Positions 8,511 to 16,352 of a DNA stretch of 64,000 nt are shown in pieces. The notes beneath the pieces were generated by a model, which had not been told where the DNA came from, ran no database searches, and saw only the letters and a program-made list of their open reading frames with translations. This DNA is from Zobellia alginiliquefaciens (GTDB taxonomy: Bacteria; Bacteroidota; Bacteroidia; Flavobacteriales; Flavobacteriaceae). The position numbers and the translations under genes are program-made. Each line of letters begins with the position of its first letter. The first letter of the stretch is position 1. The DNA lies in assembly GCF_029323795.1 (NCBI RefSeq), contig NZ_CP119758.1:2108001-2172000 (forward strand), read 5' to 3'.

Positions 8511-9616
8511 GAAATGAAGAAAATATAGTAGCTGTTTTTGGGGCATTTAATCATCAGGCTACCCTAAAGTGCATTCAAGAATTTTCAAGCGGACATATCA
8601 ATGACACGTATTTAATCGAAACAGAACAGGAACGAGATTTTGTTTTACAGCGCATCAACGGAGAGGTGTTCAAAAATATTCCGGCCTTGGTAGAAAACAA
8701 AGTCAAAATCAGTAAGCACCTGTTGAGTAAATTACCGGTGATGGCCGATTGTGAAAAGTATAGAAGGGTGTTGTCTTTTGTTCCTGCTGTGAATGGGAGC
8801 TACCATCATAGGGATGTTAATGGTCAGTATTGGAATCTCTCTTACTACATACCTAAAAGTATTTCGTTCGATACGGTAACAGAGAAAGAAGTTGCGTATG
8901 AAGGCGGTAAACTGTTCGGGAATTTTATCAATCAGACCAGCGATTTTGATGCATCGGAGCTAGTTGAGGTTATACCTGGTTTTCATGATATGAACTGTAG
9001 ATTGGTGCAATTTGAAAACGCTAAGGAAAAAGCTACTCAAGAGCGTTTGAAGAAAGCTAGAACATGCATTGAAAGCATCTACGAATTGAAGGAGGAGATG
9101 TTGATTTTGCAAAACCTAAAGGATAAAGGCAAAATAGCCGTACGTGTTACCCACAATGACACTAAAATTTCCAACGCGCTTTTTAATCAGCAGAATAAAG
9201 GACTTTGTGTTATTGATACGGATACTGTAATGCCCGGTATTGTACACAACGATTTTGGCGATGCCATTCGAACCATTTGCAATACCGCTGAGGAAGATGA
9301 GAAAGATTTAAGCTTGGTAAGTTTTAATGTGCCCTATTATAAGGCGTATTTTAAAGGTTTTCTTGAAGAACTTCGATTCTCCCTTAGTCCACTTGAGAAA
9401 GAACATCTACCGCTTGGGGCTAAAACGATTATTTACATTATGGCACTTCGTTTTCTAACGGATTACCTGAACGGTGACGTGTACTACAAGACAAACTACG
9501 ACGATCATAACCTGAATCGTTCTAAAAATCAGCTGAAACTCATTGATAGCTTTGAAGAGCAATATGACCAAATTCTTGAAATAAGCAACGATATCATAAA
9601 ATTGAAAGAAGCATGA
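8507..9616 (+). CDS. N-acetylhexosamine 1-kinase-like phosphotransferase (NahK-type, APH/choline kinase fold)
   Basis: 369 residues from the ATG at 8507, which overlaps the upstream TGA as ATGA; an ATG at 8501 is also possible. The aminoglycoside-phosphotransferase fold is shown by the catalytic loop RVTHNDTKISNALF (His, Asp, Asn of the HxDxxxxN motif) and the metal-binding IDTDTVMPG. NahK enzymes phosphorylate GlcNAc and GalNAc at C1 with ATP. Position between a nucleotidyltransferase and an epimerase, both with ATGA overlaps, strongly supports this over antibiotic or choline kinase roles. Sugar preference is not visible in the sequence. Confidence 0.83.
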   Translation: MRNEENIVAVFGAFNHQATLKCIQEFSSGHINDTYLIETEQERDFVLQRINGEVFKNIPALVENKVKISKHLLSKLPVMADCEKYRRVLSFVPAVNGSYHHRDVNGQYWNLSYYIPKSISFDTVTEKEVAYEGGKLFGNFINQTSDFDASELVEVIPGFHDMNCRLVQFENAKEKATQERLKKARTCIESIYELKEEMLILQNLKDKGKIAVRVTHNDTKISNALFNQQNKGLCVIDTDTVMPGIVHNDFGDAIRTICNTAEEDEKDLSLVSFNVPYYKAYFKGFLEELRFSLSPLEKEHLPLGAKTIIYIMALRFLTDYLNGDVYYKTNYDDHNLNRSKNQLKLIDSFEEQYDQILEISNDIIKLKEA

Positions 9617-10545
9617 AATATGTAGTAACCGGAGGTGCGGGATTTATAGGAAGCCATATTGTTGAGCATTTAACAAGTGAGGGTCACGAAGTGGTCGTGG
9701 TAGACAATCTACGCACCGGATTTAAAAAAAATCTCGCCCAAATGAACGTTCAGTACAGCAATACTGATATTCGCGATGAACAAAAGATAACCGAACTAAT
9801 TGACGGGGCTTCTGCTGTTTTTCATTTGGCTGCATTAGTGAGTGTGCCCGAGTCAATAGAGAAAATAAACGAGTGCAACTCAATAAATACAATAGGTACC
9901 ATAAACATTTTAGAAGCTGCCAAGAAAACAGGTAATTGTAAGGTGGTGCTTTCATCGTCGGCAGCTAATTATGGAAACAACCCTGTGTCTCCAAAAGTAG
10001 AGACAATGGTGCCGGAGCCTTTGACTCCTTATGCAATTACAAAGTTAGACGGGGAGTATTATCTAGATATGTACCGGAACGAGTTTGAGGTGCCCACTAC
10101 GTCATTGCGGTATTTTAATGTGTTCGGCCCACGTCAAAACCCAAAGTCTGCCTATGCGGCCGTAGTACCTATTTTTATTATGAATGCATTGCAAAATAAG
10201 CCTTTGGTTATTTACGGAGATGGAAAGCAAACCAGAGATTTTGTTTATGTGAAAGATGTCGTGTCCGCAAATCTTTTGGCAGCCGGTCAGGGTGAAGGGG
10301 TGTATAATGTGGCCTTGGGAAAAGGGACTTCGGTCTTAGAGTTGGCACAAAATATTATTGAAATTACCAATTCTAAATCAGCTATTGAGTTTCTAGATCA
10401 AAGACCTGGGGATATCAAGCATTCTGTGGCCAAAACTCAAAAAATTAATCAAATAGGTTTTACACCAAAGTTTACAATTGAACAAGGTCTCAAAGAAACG
10501 ATTGCCTTTTATGAAGGACAGTTGGTACAGCAAACAAACGCGTAA
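9613..10545 (+). CDS. NAD-dependent UDP-N-acetylhexosamine 4-epimerase-like SDR
   Basis: 310 residues, an extended short-chain dehydrogenase. The NAD loop GGAGFIGSHI lies at 7-16, the serine motif is SSSAANYG, the catalytic YxxxK is YAITK, and RYFNVFGPRQNPKSAYAAVVPIF is typical of the WbpP/Gne group acting on UDP-GlcNAc/UDP-GalNAc. The start overlaps the kinase stop (ATGA), indicating translational coupling. Inferred job: convert UDP-GalNAc to UDP-GlcNAc so GalNAc can enter the GlcNAc route. A role in making GalNAc or galactose for surface glycans cannot be excluded, but the catabolic neighbours argue against it. Confidence 0.85.
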   Translation: MKYVVTGGAGFIGSHIVEHLTSEGHEVVVVDNLRTGFKKNLAQMNVQYSNTDIRDEQKITELIDGASAVFHLAALVSVPESIEKINECNSINTIGTINILEAAKKTGNCKVVLSSSAANYGNNPVSPKVETMVPEPLTPYAITKLDGEYYLDMYRNEFEVPTTSLRYFNVFGPRQNPKSAYAAVVPIFIMNALQNKPLVIYGDGKQTRDFVYVKDVVSANLLAAGQGEGVYNVALGKGTSVLELAQNIIEITNSKSAIEFLDQRPGDIKHSVAKTQKINQIGFTPKFTIEQGLKETIAFYEGQLVQQTNA

Positions 10546-10550
10546 TAACT

Positions 10551-11885
10551 ATGAATACAACCTCTTCGCCCACAAAAAAATCAGATTCTAAAAAAATCTC
10601 CATCGCTATTATTGCGGGTATGTTCTTTATTTTGGGTTTTGTTACATGGGTGAACGGAGCGCTTATTCCTTTCATGAAGGCTATTAACGAGTTAAGTGAT
10701 CAACAATCCTATCTTGTGGCATCTGCTTCGTACATATCTTTTGTGGTCATGGCACTTCCGGCGTCATATATACTTAAGAGAATAGGGTACTGTAAAGGTA
10801 TGTCGCTTGGTCTTTTGATCATGGGCTTGGGAGCTCTGGTTTTTATACCTGCAGCAGGAGCACGTACCTATAGCTATTTCTTGATAGGAATCTTCATACA
10901 AGGCGCAGGAATGACATTGCTGCAAACCGCGGTAAATCCGTATATAACCATATTGGGGCCGATTGAAAGTGCAGCTAAACGTATTGCAATAATGGGTATT
11001 TCCAATAAAGTTGCCGGTGCTCTTGGGTCACTGATTTTCGGAGCACTTTTACTATCGGGTATCGAAGCGACAGAGCAAAGATTGAGTGTCGTTAGCGATG
11101 AAGAAAAAAACCAGCTGTTGGATCAAATGGCAGATAGTGTGGTTTTGCCCTATATTATTATGGCAATATGCCTGTTTATAGGTGCATTTTTAATACGGAA
11201 AGCTCCTCTTCCTGAGCTTCAAGTTGAAAGTACGCAAGAAGAAACAACAACAGTAACAAAAAGTTCAATATTTCAATATCCTCATTTATTCTTGGGAGTC
11301 ATTACTCTGTTCGTCTACATAGGAATAGAGGTAATAGCCGGAGATAGTATTATAGCGTATGGCTTGGCTATGGGTTTTCCTGCAAGCCAGGCAAAATATT
11401 TTGCTTCGTTTACCCTGTTGACAATGGTGGCGTGTTATGGTTTGGGAATTTTCTTGGTGCCCAAATATGTTAAGCAACGAGACGCATTGGTTGGCAGTGG
11501 GGTTTTAGGTATTGTCCTGAGCATTTGTATCATCTCTACCCAGGGATTAACTTCTATATTGTTTGTAGCTGCTCTTGGAATGGCAAATGCAATGGTGTGG
11601 CCAGCAATTTGGCCGCTTGCTTTGAGTGATTTGGGCAAGCACACCAAGACCGGGGCGGCCCTGTTGGTCATGGGTATTTCAGGTGGGGCTATCATTCCGC
11701 CTCTCTATGGGAAAATTGTGGATGTGAACAAGGCGGAATTAATAAATCAAGGAGTATCAGCTTCGGAAGCAGTTGGAAGTGCGGCAACATCGGGCTATAT
11801 AATTTTGATTCCCTGTTACTTCATCATTTTGTTTTTTGCTATTTGGGGTTATAAGTTTAAAAGTTGGTCGAGAAAAAAATATTAA
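10551..11885 (+). CDS. Sugar MFS permease (FucP/NagP-like), inner membrane
   Basis: 444 residues with about 12 predicted membrane spans. The N-terminus FFILGFVTWVNGALIPFMKAI and the stretch QTAVNPYITILGP mark the FucP/GluP/NagP branch of the major facilitator superfamily, proton-coupled sugar importers. It starts 5 nt after the epimerase stop and lies directly before nagB, so N-acetylhexosamine uptake from the periplasm is inferred (NagP-type). The cytoplasmic loop after TM6 carries a polar insertion with several T/E residues. No phosphotransferase-system genes are present, which fits import of the unphosphorylated sugar and use of a separate kinase. Confidence 0.85.
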   Translation: MNTTSSPTKKSDSKKISIAIIAGMFFILGFVTWVNGALIPFMKAINELSDQQSYLVASASYISFVVMALPASYILKRIGYCKGMSLGLLIMGLGALVFIPAAGARTYSYFLIGIFIQGAGMTLLQTAVNPYITILGPIESAAKRIAIMGISNKVAGALGSLIFGALLLSGIEATEQRLSVVSDEEKNQLLDQMADSVVLPYIIMAICLFIGAFLIRKAPLPELQVESTQEETTTVTKSSIFQYPHLFLGVITLFVYIGIEVIAGDSIIAYGLAMGFPASQAKYFASFTLLTMVACYGLGIFLVPKYVKQRDALVGSGVLGIVLSICIISTQGLTSILFVAALGMANAMVWPAIWPLALSDLGKHTKTGAALLVMGISGGAIIPPLYGKIVDVNKAELINQGVSASEAVGSAATSGYIILIPCYFIILFFAIWGYKFKSWSRKKY

Positions 11886-11906
11886 TTAAAAAGGATATAT
11901 AATATA

Positions 11907-13835
11907 ATGTTGACAAGTGTAATTGATAACGCAACAGAGCTTGAAAAACGGTTCGAGAAAATTAATACCCATGTATTTAACAATTCGTTGGATGCATCAA
12001 AGGAAGTAGCTGCAGCGGTCGCTTCTTTAATTAGGGAAAAACAGGCACAACAGAAAATGTGTGTTTTAGGTTTGGCAACGGGCTCTTCTCCAAAAAGCCT
12101 GTATGCAGAGCTTGTACGATTGCACAAAGAAGAGAACTTGAGCTTCAAGAATGTGATTTCCTTCAATCTTGACGAGTACTACCCTATGAAGGCCGAATCT
12201 ATACATAGTTATGTTCGTTTTATGAATGAACAATTGTTCGACCATGTAGATATTAATGCAGAAAATGTCCACATTCCCGATGGAACTCTTTCAAAACAAG
12301 AGATTGCGGAATATTGTAATTCCTACGAATCAAAAATAGAAGAATTGGGAGGCATTGACCTTCAGATTTTAGGTATAGGAGGTAATGGACACATCGGTTT
12401 TAATGAGTCCGGTTCATTACAAAACTCTAAAACACGTTTAGTTGCTTTAGACCATAGTACACGTATTGCTGCGAGTAAGGATTTTAAAGGCCTGAAAAAT
12501 ACGCCACGTACCGCTATCACTCTTGGGGTCAGCAAAATTATGGAGGCCAAGCGTGTCATTCTATTGGCATGGGGCGAAGCTAAATCGGCAATCGTTAGAA
12601 AGGCAGTAGAAGAAGAATTTACCAATCAGGTACCGGCTTCCTTCTTACAAGAACACAACGCTGTTGATTTTGTGGTGGATAAAGAAGCTGCATCTCAACT
12701 TACCCGCTTAAAAAAGCCATGGTTGGTAGAGGAAGTAGAATGGACCAACAAGTTAATCAGCAAAGCTGTTTTGGGGTTGGCGTTAGAATTGAAAAAACCC
12801 ATTCTAATGCTTACCGATGCGGATTATATAGAGAACGGAATGAGCGACTTATTGGCAGAAAAAGGTCCGGCTTATGACATCAATATTCGTATTTTCAACA
12901 AACTTCAAAATACAATTACGGGTTGGCCGGGAGGTAAACCCAATGCAGATGACAGCAAACGACCTGAGCGTTCTGAGCCAGCTAAAAAGCGCGTCTTGAT
13001 ATTTAGCCCACATCCGGATGACGATATTATTAGTATGGGAGGTACTTTCAAGCGATTGCGAGAACAGGGCCATGAGGTACACGTCGCATATCAGACGTCC
13101 GGTAATATTGCCGTTGCTGACGATGAAGCTATTCGGTTTGCAAAATTTATAACTGATTTCAACGAGGCTTTTAATATATCTAGTGATGGTGCAAAGGAAA
13201 TTTATGACAAGAGCAGGCAGTTTATAAAAAACAAGGAAGTTGGTGGGATAGACATTCCTGAACTAAGAAAAATTAAAGGTATTATAAGAAGAGGAGAGGC
13301 TCGGGCTACGAGTCATTTTGTAGGCTTGCCAGATGCTCAGATTCACTTTATGAACCTTCCGTTCTATGAGACCGGGGCTATTGAAAAGAATCCATTAGGT
13401 GAAGATGATATTGCTTTGACCATAGATTTAATAGAAAAAATAAAACCACATCAAATTTATGCCGCTGGAGACCTTGCTGATCCACATGGCACCCATAAGG
13501 TGTGTCTTGATGCTGTTTTTGCGGCGCTAAAATCAATAAAGCATAAAGACTTTATGCAAGATTGTTGGTTGTGGTTGTATAGAGGTGCTTGGCAAGAATG
13601 GGGTATTGATGAAATTGATATGGCAGTGCCTATGAGCCCTGATCAGGTCATCGAAAAGCGATTGGGTATTTTTAAACATCAATCACAAAAAGATGGGGTT
13701 GTTTTTCAAGGATCTGATAGCCGTGAATTCTGGCAAAGGGCAGAAGACCGAAATAGAGAAACCGCCACTCTGTACGATCAGCTGGGGTTGGCACATTATG
13801 CGGCAATGGAGGCATTTGTACGTTGGGAATATTAA
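11907..13835 (+). CDS. nagB: Glucosamine-6-phosphate deaminase fused to a PIG-L/LmbE deacetylase domain
   Basis: 642 residues, more than twice the length of a plain NagB. Residues about 1-280 are the deaminase/isomerase (GLATGSSPKSLY, FNLDEYYPM, GIGGNGHIGFNE). Residues about 355-640 are a PIG-L domain with the zinc motif SPHPDDDI (His369, Asp371, Asp372) and a late PHGTHK (His527, His530). PIG-L proteins remove acetyl groups from GlcNAc moieties. The two halves together could turn GlcNAc-6-P into fructose-6-P without a separate NagA, which is absent from this locus. This long architecture is known in Bacteroidetes, but I know of no assigned role for the second half. The ATG at 11907 lies 21 nt after the permease stop. 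Confidence 0.9.
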   Translation: MLTSVIDNATELEKRFEKINTHVFNNSLDASKEVAAAVASLIREKQAQQKMCVLGLATGSSPKSLYAELVRLHKEENLSFKNVISFNLDEYYPMKAESIHSYVRFMNEQLFDHVDINAENVHIPDGTLSKQEIAEYCNSYESKIEELGGIDLQILGIGGNGHIGFNESGSLQNSKTRLVALDHSTRIAASKDFKGLKNTPRTAITLGVSKIMEAKRVILLAWGEAKSAIVRKAVEEEFTNQVPASFLQEHNAVDFVVDKEAASQLTRLKKPWLVEEVEWTNKLISKAVLGLALELKKPILMLTDADYIENGMSDLLAEKGPAYDINIRIFNKLQNTITGWPGGKPNADDSKRPERSEPAKKRVLIFSPHPDDDIISMGGTFKRLREQGHEVHVAYQTSGNIAVADDEAIRFAKFITDFNEAFNISSDGAKEIYDKSRQFIKNKEVGGIDIPELRKIKGIIRRGEARATSHFVGLPDAQIHFMNLPFYETGAIEKNPLGEDDIALTIDLIEKIKPHQIYAAGDLADPHGTHKVCLDAVFAALKSIKHKDFMQDCWLWLYRGAWQEWGIDEIDMAVPMSPDQVIEKRLGIFKHQSQKDGVVFQGSDSREFWQRAEDRNRETATLYDQLGLAHYAAMEAFVRWEY

Positions 13836-13848
13836 AATTTAATATCAT

Positions 13849-15234
13849 ATGACATTAATAAAATCTATATCGGGAATAAGGGGTACGATCGGAGGAATTC
13901 CTGGAGACAACCTAACACCTATAGATACAGTGAAATTCGCTGCCGCTTATGGTACGTGGTTAAAAAAACAATCGAACGGTGAAGTTGTCCAAGTTGTGAT
14001 AGGCCGAGATGCCCGAGTATCCGGTTCTTTGATCAGCGGTCTAGTTGCTGATACACTTATGGCTCTAGGTATTGATATAGTCGATTTAGGGTTGTCCACT
14101 ACCCCAACCGTTGAAGTAATGGTAGTGACCCAAAAGGCGCAAGGAGGCATTGTGGTAACGGCAAGCCATAATCCTGGACATTGGAATGCTTTAAAATTAT
14201 TGGATTATAAAGGTGAGTTTCTAAACGCGGAACAAGGTGAAGCAATTATTGAGCTTGCGCGCAACGATGATTTTAGTTTTGTTGAGGTTGATGACCTAGG
14301 AAAAACCACTTCCAAGCACAACGCCATAGAAGAGCATGTAGAACAGGTATTAGCTCTTGATGTAGTTGCGATAGAAGCTATTAAGCGGAAAAAATATAAG
14401 GTGGTTTTAGATGCGGTAAACTCTACCGGGGGTATAGCCATACCCGCTTTGTTAGAAAAGCTAGGTGTTGAATGTGTAGAATTATATTGTGATCCATCAG
14501 GAAATTTTCCTCATAACCCTGAACCGCTAGAAGAACATTTAACAGAAATATCTTCTTTGGTAGCCAAAGAAAAGGCGGATTTTGGTATCGTGGTAGATCC
14601 AGATGTAGATCGCTTGGCATTGGTAAATCAAGACGGCACCATGTTTGGTGAAGAGTATACTTTAGTGGCTTGCGCAGATTATGTTTTGGGAAAAAAATCA
14701 GGAAATACTGTTTCTAATTTATCTTCTACAAGAGCATTAAAAGATATTGCCTTAAAGCATGGTGGACAGCATTTTTCAAGCGCTGTAGGAGAGGTTAATG
14801 TGGTAAAGAAAATGAAGTCGGTGAATGCTGTTATTGGCGGTGAAGGTAATGGTGGAGTGATTTATCCTGAAGCGCACTACGGTCGGGACGCGCTGGTAGG
14901 GGTTGCGCTATTCTTATCCTTATTGGCAGAGTCCAATATGTCATGTAAAGAATTGCGGGCATCATATCCTTCTTATTTTATAGCGAAAGAAAAAATAGAG
15001 CTTCCGCCGGATTCAGATATTGATGCTGTTTTTGTTCAGATTCAAAAGGTATACGCAAATGAAAAGCTCGATTTGATCGATGGAACAAAAATAAATTTCA
15101 AAAATGGAGAATGGGTGCACATGCGCAAATCGAATACCGAACCCATTATCCGAATTTATGCCGAAAGTACATCAATTAAAAAAGCATCAGATTTGGCGCA
15201 ATTAATGATTGAAACTATAATAGACTTAATTTAA
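13849..15234 (+). CDS. glmM: Phosphoglucosamine/phosphohexosamine mutase (GlmM-like)
   Basis: 461 residues of the alpha-D-phosphohexomutase family: N-terminal GIRGTIGG, active-site phosphoserine loop TASHNPGHWNALK, metal loop DPDVDRLAL, sugar-binding GEGNGG, and C-terminal phosphate-binding RKSNTEPIIRIYAE. The loop GHWNALK resembles the archaeal-type GlmM branch rather than E. coli GlmM. In this operon it would interconvert GlcNAc-1-P or GlcN-1-P and the 6-phosphates, joining the kinase/epimerase arm to the NagB/PIG-L protein. Direction and acetylation state of the substrate are inferred. It starts 13 nt after nagB. Whether this is also the cell's only GlmM for wall synthesis cannot be judged here. 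Confidence 0.82.
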   Translation: MTLIKSISGIRGTIGGIPGDNLTPIDTVKFAAAYGTWLKKQSNGEVVQVVIGRDARVSGSLISGLVADTLMALGIDIVDLGLSTTPTVEVMVVTQKAQGGIVVTASHNPGHWNALKLLDYKGEFLNAEQGEAIIELARNDDFSFVEVDDLGKTTSKHNAIEEHVEQVLALDVVAIEAIKRKKYKVVLDAVNSTGGIAIPALLEKLGVECVELYCDPSGNFPHNPEPLEEHLTEISSLVAKEKADFGIVVDPDVDRLALVNQDGTMFGEEYTLVACADYVLGKKSGNTVSNLSSTRALKDIALKHGGQHFSSAVGEVNVVKKMKSVNAVIGGEGNGGVIYPEAHYGRDALVGVALFLSLLAESNMSCKELRASYPSYFIAKEKIELPPDSDIDAVFVQIQKVYANEKLDLIDGTKINFKNGEWVHMRKSNTEPIIRIYAESTSIKKASDLAQLMIETIIDLI

Positions 15235-15245
15235 AATTTTTCATC

Positions 15246-16319
15246 TTGAGAATAGCGCGGGATACATTCAGACGTTTGGCAATAATGGGTATATTTCTAC
15301 TGATTGTTGTACAATTTTTGGCGTATACTGTACCGGAGAATTTTCAAGAAAAAAGGGGTGAGCCTGTTTTTACGGCCTATATAAAAGATTCTATACCTGT
15401 AACCGTAGATTTGATTTATGATACAGATTCTTTGCCAGATAAATATTACGCTTATATTGAAAGTCCGGTTTGTGAAGATGGTGTTTGTTATGATTTGAAG
15501 TTTCACCTCTATTGGGATTTGCTCGGTAATTTTATAGAGTACAAGGAGGTAGCTTCAGACCCTTTTACAAAGTTTGAACATGATTTGTTTACAGCTGAGG
15601 ATCATATAAAGTTGCAGAAAATATTGGCCGATAAAACATCGCCGCTCGCTAATTATGCTCCCGTAGATTTAATAGACAAAAATAAATCGGTCTACTCGTC
15701 TGTAATAGATGGTATGGCAGGTGCAACCTTTCCTGCGTTAAAGGACGAAGTTGTTCAAGGGGCGGTTTACAGTACACATACATTATGGAATATTGTAAAC
15801 GGTACAATTGCGAGTAAAATTGAAAATTATACTGCTACCGTACAGAACGAAGAACTGTTTGTAAAGATGATTCGTTCAAATAGGCATGCGCTACAAATGT
15901 ATGGTATGCGACACATAACCCCAGATGTTGAAGAATACCCGGATCTGTTGGTTTCCCTTGTTAAAAATGGTCAAGAATATGTGCCCTTTTTTGCCATAGC
16001 AAAATTGACGCCCCATATGTGGGCAGATGCCCAAATTCAAAGCCAGTTGATCGATCTGCTCGACTCACAAAATTTTGAGATGCAAAACGAAATTTTAAAC
16101 GGGTTAAGCTCAACAAAACTTGTTTCCGGCAATGTTACGAAACTCTTAGATAAACTGTCGGCTTTGAAAGAAAGTCAATATAAGAAGTTGAGCTCAATCA
16201 TAAGTGGCAGTACATCAGCTTTAACAAAGGAAGATATAACATATCTCAAGAAAATTTCTGAAAGCGATATGGAGTTTGCCCCTTATGCAAGAAAACTAGT
16301 TGAGGGTGCTAAAAATTAA
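15246..16319 (+). CDS. Membrane-anchored periplasmic protein with a flavinylation-like DGMAGAT motif; function unknown
   Basis: 357 residues from a TTG at 15246; the Arg-rich start (RIARDTFRRLA) before the membrane helix (about 13-29) makes TTG more convincing than the ATG at 15285. The region after the anchor holds ESPVCEDGVCYDLKFHLYWD. At residues 155-161 there is DGMAGAT, close to the D-x-x-S/T-G-A-T signal where FMN is covalently attached to Thr in NqrC/RnfG-type proteins. The S-to-A change weakens the match. The C-terminal half looks like an alpha-helical repeat. It is next to an exported FAD oxidoreductase, so an electron-transfer partnership is conceivable. I do not recognise the family firmly. 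Confidence 0.6.
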   Translation: MRIARDTFRRLAIMGIFLLIVVQFLAYTVPENFQEKRGEPVFTAYIKDSIPVTVDLIYDTDSLPDKYYAYIESPVCEDGVCYDLKFHLYWDLLGNFIEYKEVASDPFTKFEHDLFTAEDHIKLQKILADKTSPLANYAPVDLIDKNKSVYSSVIDGMAGATFPALKDEVVQGAVYSTHTLWNIVNGTIASKIENYTATVQNEELFVKMIRSNRHALQMYGMRHITPDVEEYPDLLVSLVKNGQEYVPFFAIAKLTPHMWADAQIQSQLIDLLDSQNFEMQNEILNGLSSTKLVSGNVTKLLDKLSALKESQYKKLSSIISGSTSALTKEDITYLKKISESDMEFAPYARKLVEGAKN

Positions 16320-16352
16320 AAAGAGGATAATAACGGTTTAAAAACAGATACG

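Noticed and set aside
12363-12410. Asn in GIGGNGHIGFNE of NagB where E. coli has Asp, as a possible loss of catalysis
   Set aside because: From memory, many bacterial NagB proteins have Asn at this place; the His and Glu of the motif are kept, so inactivity is not supported.
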